52,008 bases of DNA from Pseudomonadota bacterium (GTDB lineage Bacteria; Pseudomonadota; Alphaproteobacteria; Rhodobacterales; Rhodobacteraceae): positions 1 to 52,008 of the forward strand of contig CAUJIP010000112.1 in NCBI GenBank assembly GCA_963205235.1. Reading direction: 5' to 3'. Shown in pieces: positions 42,262-52,008 of this stretch. Position 1 is the first letter of the stretch, and every line of letters begins with the position of its first letter. The position numbers were made by a program, and so were the translations under genes. The notes below the pieces were generated by a model that worked only from the letters and a program-made list of their open reading frames with translations, did not search any database and was not told where the DNA came from.

Positions 42262-43137
42262 ATGATCCTGGCATTTGACATCGGCGGCAGCCGGATACGG
42301 GCGGCACTTTGGGATGGGGCGGCGTTGCAGGCGCTGGGCGAGGTTGCGACGCCTGCGGCCGATCAGGCGGGGTTTCTGCAGGCCATCGCCGATTTTGCCG
42401 AAGGCAAGGCGTTGCGGGGCATTGCGATCTCGATTGCCGGGGTGGTCGATCCGGCAACGGGGATTGGCAAGGTCGCGAACATTCCGGCGATTGACGGGCT
42501 GGCGCTGGGGCCTGCGCTGCAAGACAGGGTCGGGTTGCCGGTGCTGGTCCTGAATGACGCCGACTGCTTTTCGCTGGCCGAGGCACGGATGGGCGCGGGG
42601 CGCGGGCATCGCACGGTGTTTGGCGTGATCCTTGGGTCGGGCGTCGGGGGCGGGCTGGTCATCGGGGGGAAGGTCGTGACCGGTGAGGGCGGCTATGCCG
42701 GGGAATGGGGGCATGGGCCGGTGATCAGGGGGGAGTATGCCTTTACCTGCGGCTGCGGTCAGGTGGGCTGCATTGACACCTTGGGCGGTGCGCGCGGGTT
42801 GGAGCGGTTGCACAAGGCGCGGTGCGGTGTGGTGCTGCGGTCGGAAGACATCGTAACCGGCTGGCAAGCGGGCGAGGCGACCGCCGTGGCGACGATGGCG
42901 CTGTGGCGCGATTTGGTCGCAGGGCCATTGGCGATGGTCCTGAACGTCGTCGGGGCCGGGGTGGTGCCGGTGGGAGGCGGGCTAAGCCGCGCGCCGGGGT
43001 TGGTTGCCTATCTTGATGCGGCGTTGCGGGCAGGCGTCTTGCGGTCAACCAGTGCGGCGCTTGCGGTGCCTGCGGAATGCGGGGCGGATGCGGGGCTGCT
43101 TGGGGCGGCGGTGGCTGGGGCAGCCGAATGGGGATGA
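42262..43137 (+). CDS. ROK-family sugar kinase
   Basis: 291-aa ROK kinase. ILAFDIGGSRIRAAL is the phosphate-binding loop, NDADCFSLAEA the catalytic Asp region, GVILGSGVGGG the ATP site, GEWGHGP the ROK His, and CGCGQVGC the zinc motif. Substrate is probably N-acetylglucosamine, N-acetylmannosamine or glucose, not distinguishable here. GGAGG lies 5 nt before the ATG at 42262, which excludes the longer ORF. No transporter or sugar-catabolic gene is adjacent. Confidence 0.9.
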   Translation: MILAFDIGGSRIRAALWDGAALQALGEVATPAADQAGFLQAIADFAEGKALRGIAISIAGVVDPATGIGKVANIPAIDGLALGPALQDRVGLPVLVLNDADCFSLAEARMGAGRGHRTVFGVILGSGVGGGLVIGGKVVTGEGGYAGEWGHGPVIRGEYAFTCGCGQVGCIDTLGGARGLERLHKARCGVVLRSEDIVTGWQAGEATAVATMALWRDLVAGPLAMVLNVVGAGVVPVGGGLSRAPGLVAYLDAALRAGVLRSTSAALAVPAECGADAGLLGAAVAGAAEWG

Positions 43138-43838
43138 GGCTGGAGGTTTGTGTCGACACTGCCGAAGGGCTGGCCACGGCGATTGCGGGCGGGGCCGACC
43201 GGATCGAGCTTTGCGCGGCGTTGGCACTGGGCGGGCTGACCCCTTCGGCGGGGTTGATGGGTTTGGCGGCGGCTTCACCGGTGCCGGTCATGGCGATGAT
43301 CCGGCCAAGGGCGGGGGATTTCCAGTGGTCCGAAGCCGACGTCGGGGTGATGGAGACCGAGATTGCCGCAGCCCGTGCGGCGGGGTTGGCGGGGGTGGTA
43401 CTGGGGGCTTCGCTTCGGGACGGGCGGCTTGATGGCGGGGTGCTGGAGCGTCTGGTGGTCGCGGCGGCGGGGATGGATCTGACCTTGCACCGCTGCTTTG
43501 ATCTGGTGCCGGACAGGAGCGAGGCGCTGGAACTGGCGATAAGGCTGGGGTTCCGGCGGGTGCTGACCTCGGGCGGGGCGGTGACGGTGGGCGAGGGGAT
43601 GGCGCAGATCGCAGCGCTGGTTACCCAAGCTGCGGGGCGTATTTCGATCATGCCGGGGTCGGGGGTTGGGCCGGAACTGATGCCAGACCTGAAAGCCCTT
43701 GGCATTGCCGAGATTCACGCGTCATGTTCGGTGTCGATGGCGGTTGCCAAAGGCCTTGTGGACATGGGTTTTTCCCCGGCGGGGTTGCGGCAGACCGATG
43801 CGGGCAAGCTGCGCGTGCTGCGTCGGGCGATGGAATAG
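43128..43838 (+). CDS. cutC: CutC family protein
   Basis: 236-aa TIM-barrel protein of the CutC family: LEVCVDTAEGLATAIAGGADRIELC, PVMAMIRPRAGDF and LTLHRCFDLVPD, then VLTSGG and IMPGSGV. The family was linked to copper tolerance in E. coli, but its true role is disputed. ATG at 43128 has GGGG 7 nt upstream; a second ATG at 43134 overlaps the ROK stop as ATGA and is equally possible. Co-transcribed with the ROK gene. Confidence 0.9.
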   Translation: MGMRLEVCVDTAEGLATAIAGGADRIELCAALALGGLTPSAGLMGLAAASPVPVMAMIRPRAGDFQWSEADVGVMETEIAAARAAGLAGVVLGASLRDGRLDGGVLERLVVAAAGMDLTLHRCFDLVPDRSEALELAIRLGFRRVLTSGGAVTVGEGMAQIAALVTQAAGRISIMPGSGVGPELMPDLKALGIAEIHASCSVSMAVAKGLVDMGFSPAGLRQTDAGKLRVLRRAME

Positions 43839-43852
43839 GGAAGGACAAGGCG

Positions 43853-44626
43853 ATGGAGATCAATTTCACCTATGATCGCCCGCTGGACGGGCCGGGATCG
43901 GGGCCGCTGACAGTTGGCTGGTTCTTGGCAAGCGACAAGGGCGCGGTGCTTTACGATCCGCCGGAACGGGTGATGATCCGCCCGCCGAACAAGACCAACG
44001 CCAAATCGGCCAGCCGCTGCCCTGCGGTGATCCAGCTGGAAAGCCGGTATTTCATGGTGAAATGTCCGTTCGACCTGCACATCGGGTTTCAGCGCGACGA
44101 AAAGGGCAAGGCGGTGCTTGTCAACCGGGCGGGGGCATCCAGCCCGATTAGGTCGTCGAAGCTGAACGAAGTGCTGACGCTGGTGAATGAAGCGGAATGG
44201 CGGTTCCCGGATCGCCCGACAGTGCAGTTGCACTTGCCCTATTATTTCATCGCCGACGAGATGGTCTATATGACCCAGCTTGCCGCTTTCGCCCATTACC
44301 GGCCTGATCCCCTGCCCGGAACGATCTTTGGCGGGCGGTTCCCGATCTCGCTTTGGCCGCGCCCGCTGATGTGGGCCTTTGAATGGCACGAGCCGCAGAA
44401 AGACCTGATCCTGCGCCGGGGGGAACCGCTGTTCTATGTGCAGTTCGAGGCGATGGACCCATCGCGGGCCGTGCAGGTGGTCGAGGCCGAGCGGACGCCA
44501 GAGGTGCAAAGCTATCTGGATAGTCTGGCGGGGGTGGTGAATTACGTGAACCAGACCTTTTCGCTGTTCAAGGCGGCCGAGGCGATCCGTCCGAAGAAGC
44601 TGTTGACCCCGAAAGAGCGCAGTTAG
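43853..44626 (+). CDS. 257-aa protein of unknown function
   Basis: Soluble protein with many aromatic and Pro residues (MEINFTYDRPLDGPGSGPLT, GRFPISLWPRPLMWAFEWHE, GEPLFYVQFEA). No signal peptide, membrane helix or catalytic motif is clear. A good GGGAAGGA ribosome binding site and same-strand spacing of 14 bp from cutC suggest a real gene in the same unit. Its stop overlaps the end of a convergent gene by 4 bp. I cannot assign a family. Confidence 0.75.
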   Translation: MEINFTYDRPLDGPGSGPLTVGWFLASDKGAVLYDPPERVMIRPPNKTNAKSASRCPAVIQLESRYFMVKCPFDLHIGFQRDEKGKAVLVNRAGASSPIRSSKLNEVLTLVNEAEWRFPDRPTVQLHLPYYFIADEMVYMTQLAAFAHYRPDPLPGTIFGGRFPISLWPRPLMWAFEWHEPQKDLILRRGEPLFYVQFEAMDPSRAVQVVEAERTPEVQSYLDSLAGVVNYVNQTFSLFKAAEAIRPKKLLTPKERS

Positions 44627-45060
44627 ATCACCTGTAGTCCTGACAGCCGCGACGGCGGCAGCGGGCGGGGTTCGGGGTCGGGCGGCAGGCCAAGCGCTGC
44701 AAGCACCGGGCGCAGGTGGCGCGGGTCGCCCCAGACCGAGACGTGCACTTCGGGCGGATAGCCGTTCGCCAGGTATTCCGGGATCAGGGCGACGATCCGC
44801 ACCCGAAGCGCGTCGCCATGATCCAGCGACGGCAAGACGATTTCGCTGGCCAGCGGGCCAAGATGGCCGACCAGCCCGTCACGGCGGCGCGGGATCAGGC
44901 CAAGGATGGGTTTGCGCACTTGGGCAAAGACCCCGATCCGCCCGTCCGATAGCCGTTCAAGCCGGGCGACATCACCGATGGCCAGCCCCGACCGGGCGAC
45001 ATGCACAGTCAGCCCTTCGACCGGGGCCTTGTGCAGAAGGGGCAGTTTGCTGTCGGTCAT
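44623..45060 (-). CDS. 145-aa protein of unknown function
   Basis: Protein with a beta-rich pattern: VHVARSGLAIGDVARLERLSDG, then IGVFAQVRKPILGLIPRR and LRVRIVALIPEYLANG. The arrangement of a basic, glycine-poor beta sheet with LGLIPR is distantly reminiscent of HIRAN domains, but I do not assert membership. Start ATG at 45060; the Shine-Dalgarno is weak. Proline-rich C-terminus. It lies between the unknown gene above and clpB, transcribed away from clpB. Confidence 0.6.
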   Translation of the reverse strand: MTDSKLPLLHKAPVEGLTVHVARSGLAIGDVARLERLSDGRIGVFAQVRKPILGLIPRRRDGLVGHLGPLASEIVLPSLDHGDALRVRIVALIPEYLANGYPPEVHVSVWGDPRHLRPVLAALGLPPDPEPRPLPPSRLSGLQVI

Positions 45061-45253
45061 CCGGGGCTTTCGGGCAGGGGTGTGGGGCTTTGGCAAAGCA
45101 TGTGGGCCTTGGTGCAGGCGGCGCAAGGCAATCTTGGGTTGCAAAGGGCCGGGGCGGCGGAACCCGCCGAAACCGCCCCGCAGCATCGGCGGGGAAAGGA
45201 CCAGTTCTGCTGCAAGCGGGGTTTCGCCGAGGATCGAAATTGCTGGCTGGGGA

Positions 45254-45281
45254 TTGCAAAGCGGGGGCGTGCTCCCCAGAT
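45254..45281 (+). promoter_or_regulatory. Candidate heat-shock (sigma32) promoter of clpB
   Basis: TTGCAA, 14 nt, then CCCCAGAT, compared with the sigma32 pattern TTGAA-N13/14-CCCCAT. It lies about 75-105 bp upstream of the clpB ATG in a 297-bp gap with no gene. clpB is normally under sigma32. Confidence 0.35.
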
Positions 45282-45357
45282 TTCGGTCAAGGCCCTTTGC
45301 GTTCGTGCTGGAAGTCCGGGCGGCGCGTCTGGGGTGCTTTAGCAAAGGAGAATACCG

Positions 45358-47973
<2,616 letters not shown>

Positions 47974-47990
47974 TACGACAGACGTCCGAA

Positions 47991-48028
47991 AATGACGAAG
48001 GCGAGAGGAAACTCTCGCCTTCGTCATT
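47991..48028. terminator. Strong bidirectional terminator after clpB
   Basis: Perfect 16-bp stem (17 with the closing G-C) capped by GAAA: left arm 47991-48006, right arm 48013-48028. Flanking A and T bases allow termination of both clpB and the convergent transpeptidase gene. Confidence 0.85.
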
Positions 48029-48054
48029 CCAGCAGTCTGGTTCCTGGTTCGGCG

Positions 48055-48660
48055 CTAGATCAGCAGAACCTGCGTCCCGACCTTGGCCAGTTCGTACAGT
48101 TCCTGAACATGTTCGTTGTAAAGCCCGATGCAGCCGTTCGACGAGCGGCGGCCGATCTTGCGGGTATCGTGGGTGCCGTGGATCCGGTAATACTGCCACG
48201 ACAGATACAACGCCCGCGTGCCAAGCGGGTTTTCCTTGGCACCGCCCTCGATATGGTCCGGCCAGTCGGGGTAACGCTCTTTCATGGCGGCGGTCGGGGT
48301 CCATGGCGGGTTGACCACCTTGTCGACCACTTCGGTCTTGCCGCGCCGCGTCAGTTCATCGGAAATCGGAACCGAGGTTGGATAAAGCCGGTAGATCGAC
48401 TGATCCTCGGACCAGTAGTGCAGCGCGCGCGAGGTGATATCGACAAGGATCGCACCATTGCGGGTGTTGTCGAAATAGTCCTCCCAGCGCAGCATCCGGA
48501 AGCTGGAAATGTTGTGCCGGGTGCTTTCCGTGACTGCGGGCTGATATTCGGTCGTGCCGTCTTCGGCCCGGGCCGGAAAGGCCACCAGACCGGCGACGCC
48601 CCCGGCAACGCCAACCGCTGCGCCCAGAAGACCGCGCCGGCTGATCACGTCGTTTGCCAT
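48055..48660 (-). CDS. Tat-exported L,D-transpeptidase, 2 of 3 in window
   Basis: 201-aa protein. Twin-arginine signal (ISRRGLLGAAVG, cleavage after ARA) then a YkuD domain. The catalytic motif reads HGT-x9-SSNGCIGL: nucleophile Cys present, but the usual Arg two residues after it is Gly, a variant I recall in alphaproteobacterial relatives. The start at 48660 follows AGGAG by 6 nt; the TTG two codons earlier is unlikely. Exporting a folded transpeptidase by Tat is notable. It converges on clpB. Confidence 0.9.
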   Translation of the reverse strand: MANDVISRRGLLGAAVGVAGGVAGLVAFPARAEDGTTEYQPAVTESTRHNISSFRMLRWEDYFDNTRNGAILVDITSRALHYWSEDQSIYRLYPTSVPISDELTRRGKTEVVDKVVNPPWTPTAAMKERYPDWPDHIEGGAKENPLGTRALYLSWQYYRIHGTHDTRKIGRRSSNGCIGLYNEHVQELYELAKVGTQVLLI

Positions 48661-48842
48661 CTTCAACTCCTAGGTCAACTCGTTGCGCGGGCTATAGCGC
48701 AAGCTCCCGCCGGCTGCAAATCAAACCCCCGTCAGCTTCCGCCGATCGGCATAAGCCCGTTTGAACATGGCGCGCGCTTTCGCTATGGAGAGGCCGAACG
48801 CCGCGATCTGCGGCCAATCTGCTTCATGAATCGGTGGACCGA

Positions 48843-49358
48843 ATGGAAAGACGCCTGTTTCTTCTGAATGGCCTGGGACTGAGCCTTGCCCTGTCGGGCT
48901 GCATGTCTTCGGCCCCGACGATCGGTGCGGATGGCAAGCCCTTGCCGAAGGTCTATCCGATCAAGCCGGGGGATGTGCAGGACATCACCTATCGCTTTCT
49001 TGATGCGGTCAACACGCTGCGGCAGGCCAAGTCGTTGCCGCCGCTTAGCCTGGATGCGCAACTGACCGCCGCCGCTGCCACGCATTCCCATGACATGTCG
49101 GTGCAGAACCGGCCTTGGCACTTCGGCTCGGACGGGTCGTCACCGTTGGTGCGGGTGCAGCGTGCCGGGTATACCGGGCGGCTTCTGGGCGAGTTGATCT
49201 CGGAAACCTACGAGACCGAGCTTGAGACTCTGTCCAGCTGGATGGGCCAACCCGATACGCGCCTTGTGATCATGGAGCCTTTGGCCATGCGCATGGGTTT
49301 TTCCTGGTTCCAGGAACCGGCGGGCAAGATCTGGTGGACCTTGGTGACCGGGACCTGA
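48843..49358 (+). CDS. CAP-domain (SCP-like) lipoprotein
   Basis: 171-aa lipoprotein: signal peptide with lipobox ALSGC (Cys20), then a CAP domain (FLDAVNTLRQAKSLPPLSLD, AAAATHSHDMSVQN, WHFGSDG). CAP proteins in bacteria are secreted and of mostly unknown activity. ATG 48843 is preferred to the GTG three codons upstream. It is followed by a classic terminator, and flanked by two transpeptidase genes, so an envelope role is likely. Confidence 0.88.
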   Translation: MERRLFLLNGLGLSLALSGCMSSAPTIGADGKPLPKVYPIKPGDVQDITYRFLDAVNTLRQAKSLPPLSLDAQLTAAAATHSHDMSVQNRPWHFGSDGSSPLVRVQRAGYTGRLLGELISETYETELETLSSWMGQPDTRLVIMEPLAMRMGFSWFQEPAGKIWWTLVTGT

Positions 49359-49387
49359 GGTCCCGCTGGTCTGATCTTCGGCGATCC

Positions 49388-49417
49388 GGGCCCCCTTTGC
49401 GGGGCCCTTCTTCTTTT
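49388..49417 (+). terminator. Intrinsic terminator after CAP lipoprotein gene
   Basis: Stem GGGCCCC-N6-GGGGCCC (49388-49407) followed by TTCTTCTTTT, a textbook rho-independent terminator on the plus strand. Confidence 0.9.
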
Positions 49418-49421
49418 CGGC

Positions 49422-49916
49422 TTATGGCAGGATGTTGATCGGGGTTCCGGGTTTGATCATCGCGTAGATATGTTCAATTTCGCGGTCGGACACGGAAATG
49501 CAGCCCCAGGTCCAGTCGCGCTGGGAAATCGGTTTCACCGGCCCGCCGTGAATGAAGATATCCCCGCCGGGTTCCTTGCCTGCCTCTTTGGCATGGGCGC
49601 GGTCGGCGTCGTTCGGATAGGAAATCCGCAGCGACAGGTGGAAATTGGAATCCGGGTTCTTGTGGCTGATGGTATAGACACCTTCGGGCGTCTTGCCGTC
49701 GCCTTCAAATTCCTTGTGCCCTTCCGGCGCGAAGCCAAGCGCGATGTCATAGGTCTTGAGAAGATCGTGGTTGTGGAAGAGATACATCTTCCGGTCCGAT
49801 TTATCGACCTGGACCAGGGTGACTTCCGGGCCGTTGTAGCTGCGGAATTTGGAATGGCCGCAGGCCGCAAGGCCAAGCGCCAAAGCCATCATCGCCATTA
49901 GTCGAAGGAAACGCAT
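49422..49916 (-). CDS. L,D-transpeptidase lipoprotein, 3 of 3 in window
   Basis: 164-aa lipoprotein: MRFLRLMAMMALALGLAAC gives a lipobox with Cys19; GAGG lies 5 nt before this ATG, excluding the longer ORF. The YkuD domain is of the YafK-like form: DIFIHGGPVK and TWGCISVSDREIE, with nucleophile Cys but no Arg after it. It may crosslink peptidoglycan or, as with E. coli DpaA/YafK, cleave protein-peptidoglycan links; the motif form fits the latter group better (inference). Confidence 0.88.
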   Translation of the reverse strand: MRFLRLMAMMALALGLAACGHSKFRSYNGPEVTLVQVDKSDRKMYLFHNHDLLKTYDIALGFAPEGHKEFEGDGKTPEGVYTISHKNPDSNFHLSLRISYPNDADRAHAKEAGKEPGGDIFIHGGPVKPISQRDWTWGCISVSDREIEHIYAMIKPGTPINILP

Positions 49917-50004
49917 GCCTGCCTCGGGATATCTTTTCCTGTTCCATAGCGGAAAAGGCCGGGCGTTCCTAGCCATCTGTCCGACCGGGAAAATCACGGA
50001 AACG

Positions 50005-51228
50005 TCAGGTCAGGCTGAACCTTGCGACAAGTTCGACATGGGTGGACCAGCGGAACTGGTCGACGACCTGCACCCAGTCCAGCGTGTATCCGGCGCGGGT
50101 CAGGGTTCGGGCATCGCGGGCAAAGGTCACGGGGTTGCAGGACACGGCGGCGATGACCGGGATGGACGACCGGGCAAGGGCCGCCGTCTGCGCCTCGGCG
50201 CCCGCGCGGGGCGGGTCGATGACGGCGGCAGAGAAGGGCTTCAGCTCATCCGCTTCCAGTGGGCGGCGGAAAAGGTCGCGGGCCTCATGGCTGATCCGGT
50301 GCAGGTTCTGTGTATGCCGCGCCGCCAGATCCAGCGCCTGGATCATGGCTGCGTCGCCTTCGACGGCGTGAACCTCCATCGCCTCGGCCAAAGGCAGGGT
50401 GAAGGTGCCCACGCCCGAAAACAGGTCAACCACCCGGCGCTGCGGGCCAAGCGCTTCGCGCACCCCGGACAAAAGGGCGGCTTCGCCTTCCGCCGTTGCC
50501 TGCAGAAAGGCCCCTGCCGGGGGAACCACGGTGGCGCGGCCTATGGTCTGTGCGGGCCGGTCGCGCAGCGCCACGGTTTCGCCGTCCCATGTCAGGCGGG
50601 AAAAGCCATGCGCCTCGACCACGCGGGACAGGTCAAGGCGGAAGGTGCCGTCCAGCGGCTTGCCGCCGGTCACCACCACGTCGACGCCCCCCCGCGTGAC
50701 GGTGACCATCAGCGAAAGTTCGGTCGTGCGCGATCCGCCAAGCGCCACGAGCGCCTCAAGCCCCGGAAAGGCGGCGATCAAGGCGGGATGCAGCAGTTTG
50801 CAGTCCGGGATGGGGGTCAGGATTTCCGACCCCTTGGCGTGAAAGCCCAAAAGCACGCCGCCCTTGGTCCGGCGCCCCGACAGGGTGGCGCGGCGGCGAG
50901 TGTTCGCGGGCGAGGTGACCATGGGTCTGAATGGGGCGGTCAGGCCCTGACCGGCAAGGGCGGTCTGGACGACCTCTTGCTTCCAGCGGGCAACAAAGGG
51001 GTCGGCGGCGTGTTGAAGCTGGCATCCACCGCAGGCGCGGGCATGGCGGCAGGGCGGTTTGACCCGGTCGGTCGAGGGGGTGACGATGCGGATATCGGTC
51101 AGCCGGTCGCCGGTCAGAACCCCGTCAGCCTCCTCGCCCGGCAGGACACCGGTTGCGAAGATGGGGCTGTCGGGGCCTTGCGCCACACCGTCGCCCAAAT
51201 GGCCCAGCCGGTCGATCCTGTACGTCAC
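50005..51228 (-). CDS. RNA m5U methyltransferase (TrmA/RlmD/RlmC family)
   Basis: 407-aa SAM-dependent enzyme methylating uridine C5 in tRNA or rRNA. A TRAM-like N-terminal region (IDRLGHLGDGVAQ), an Fe-S motif C-x5-C-GGC in CRHARACGGCQLQH, SAM loop VVDLFSGVGTFTLPLA, VIDPPRAGA and the catalytic-Cys motif VSCNP. Whether the target is U747, U1939 or tRNA U54 cannot be told. The GTG start overlaps the ABC transporter stop (GTGA). Confidence 0.9.
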   Translation of the reverse strand: MTYRIDRLGHLGDGVAQGPDSPIFATGVLPGEEADGVLTGDRLTDIRIVTPSTDRVKPPCRHARACGGCQLQHAADPFVARWKQEVVQTALAGQGLTAPFRPMVTSPANTRRRATLSGRRTKGGVLLGFHAKGSEILTPIPDCKLLHPALIAAFPGLEALVALGGSRTTELSLMVTVTRGGVDVVVTGGKPLDGTFRLDLSRVVEAHGFSRLTWDGETVALRDRPAQTIGRATVVPPAGAFLQATAEGEAALLSGVREALGPQRRVVDLFSGVGTFTLPLAEAMEVHAVEGDAAMIQALDLAARHTQNLHRISHEARDLFRRPLEADELKPFSAAVIDPPRAGAEAQTAALARSSIPVIAAVSCNPVTFARDARTLTRAGYTLDWVQVVDQFRWSTHVELVARFSLT

Positions 51229-52008
51229 TCTGCCGCGTCCATTTCGTCTTCGGTGCCGATGAAGCCGCCGGATTGCCGGTTCCAGTAGCGGGCGTAAAGG
51301 CCATTCTTGGCCAAGAGCTGCGCGTGGTTGCCGTCTTCGACGATCCGGCCATGATCCAATACGATGATCCGGTCCATGGCGGCGATGGTCGACAGACGGT
51401 GCGCGATGGCAAGGACTGTCTTGCCTTCCATAACCCGGTTCAGGGCGGTCTGGATGCTGGCTTCAACCTCGGAGTCCAAGGCGCTGGTGGCTTCGTCCAG
51501 CACAAGGATCGGGGCGTCCTTCAGGAAGGCACGGGCAAGGGCGATGCGCTGGCGCTGGCCGCCCGATAGCTTGACCCCGCGTTCGCCAAGATAGGCGTCA
51601 TAGCCGGTGCGGCCTTCGTGGTCGCGCATGGCCAGGATGAAATCGTGCGCCTCGGCGGCGCGGGCGGCGGCGATCACCTGCGCTTCGGTCGCGTCGGGGC
51701 TGCCGTACAAGATGTTCTCGCGCGCGGTGCGGTTGAACATGGCGGTTTCCTGCGTGACCATGCCGATCTGGCGGCGCAAGCTTTCCTGCGTCACGGTTCG
51801 CAGGTCGATGCCGTCGATCAGCACGCGGCCCTGTTCGGGGTCGTAAAGCCGCAGGATCAGTGACACGAGCGTCGATTTCCCGGCCCCGGATGCGCCGACG
51901 ACGCCGATCTTTTCGCCCGGATGCACGGTCAGTGACAGCGCGTTGACCCCGCCCTTGCCATCCTCACGCTTGCGGCCATAGGCGAAGGACACGTCGTCCA
52001 GCCGGATT
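51225..52008 (-). CDS. ABC exporter, C-terminal nucleotide-binding domain, 5' end outside window
   Basis: The frame is open to the end of the window, so only the last 260 or so codons are seen. Walker A GASGAGKST, Q-loop GMVTQETAMF, signature KLSGGQRQRIALARA, Walker B ILVLDEATSALD and the switch His in AIAHRLS are complete, in the style of MsbA-like half-exporters with fused membrane domains. The end carries an acidic tail (GTEDEMDAAE). Substrate unknown; its stop overlaps the methyltransferase start. Confidence 0.93.
   Translation of the reverse strand, partial: IRLDDVSFAYGRKREDGKGGVNALSLTVHPGEKIGVVGASGAGKSTLVSLILRLYDPEQGRVLIDGIDLRTVTQESLRRQIGMVTQETAMFNRTARENILYGSPDATEAQVIAAARAAEAHDFILAMRDHEGRTGYDAYLGERGVKLSGGQRQRIALARAFLKDAPILVLDEATSALDSEVEASIQTALNRVMEGKTVLAIAHRLSTIAAMDRIIVLDHGRIVEDGNHAQLLAKNGLYARYWNRQSGGFIGTEDEMDAAE

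Noticed and set aside
47980-47996. Shared AGACGTCCGAA near 47980 and 16468 as a repeat
   Set aside because: An 11-base match is expected many times by chance in 52 kb and the flanks differ.

Overview
The window is high-GC, densely packed alphaproteobacterial chromosome. Gene content and order point to a Rhodobacteraceae member (Rhodobacter/Tabrizicola/Gemmobacter-like): an NAD+-dependent fds formate dehydrogenase operon whose catalytic cysteine falls at residue 386 as I recall for Rhodobacter capsulatus, a uvrC-pgsA-moaD-moaE run, a DUF4170-waaA-like-lpxK run, DUF2161 and DUF4287 proteins, and an arsR-arsC-aquaporin operon. No rRNA, tRNA, CRISPR array, transposase or phage gene was seen. This looks like vertically inherited chromosome rather than an island.

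Layout. 1-5120 (+): a truncated GT61-type glycosyltransferase, then dTDP-L-rhamnose synthesis in the order rmlC-rmlB-ydcF-like-rmlD-rmlA with stop/start overlaps throughout. 5246-12302 (-): LysR regulator, then fdsG-fdsB-DUF4287-fdsA-fdhD-fdsD, with a well-placed LysR-type operator and promoter before fdsG. 12382-14126 (+): S49 peptidase, small membrane/Zn protein, pteridine-reductase-like SDR. 14427-18004 (+): uvrC, pgsA, moaD, moaE. 18151-24210: P1 peptidase (-), an SDR lacking its catalytic Tyr/Lys (+), zinc-ribbon protein (-), creatinase (+) behind a hairpin-rich leader, L,D-transpeptidase lipoprotein (+), cupin (-), and panB (+). 24207-25040 (+): panC.

25373-30176 (+) is the most interesting part. 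Five tightly coupled genes encode a long coiled-coil protein, a two-TM protein, a 375-aa protein I cannot assign, a 642-aa protein with a central AAA+ ATPase domain, and a three-TM protein. I know no characterised system with this composition. mscL follows as a separate unit. 30776-33164: ferric-reductase-like membrane protein and alanine dehydrogenase (-), with a divergent Lrp-type regulator (+). 33295-34795 (+): arsR-arsC-aquaporin. 34802-37118 (-): DUF2161 protein, NUDIX hydrolase, NfeD-like protein and SPFH/stomatin protein. 37286-39729 (+): DUF4170, WaaA-like transferase, lpxK. 39737-42185 (-): di-heme (DUF1111) cytochrome and pyrF. 42262-44626 (+): ROK kinase, cutC and an unknown protein. 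44623-45060 (-): unknown protein. 45358-47973 (+): clpB. 48055-52008: two more L,D-transpeptidases (-), a CAP lipoprotein (+), an RNA m5U methyltransferase (-) and a truncated ABC exporter (-).

Non-coding structure. There are two families of short interspersed intergenic repeats: a 30-nt element matching at 28 of 30 positions at 16443 and 33193, and a GGATATTTGGGCAAA element. There are several strong intrinsic terminators, a pair of adjacent AT-rich palindromes at 41402-41448, and two genes (creatinase and the ferric-reductase-like protein) whose ribosome binding sites lie inside hairpins. All product calls come from reading motifs by eye; no database search was run.
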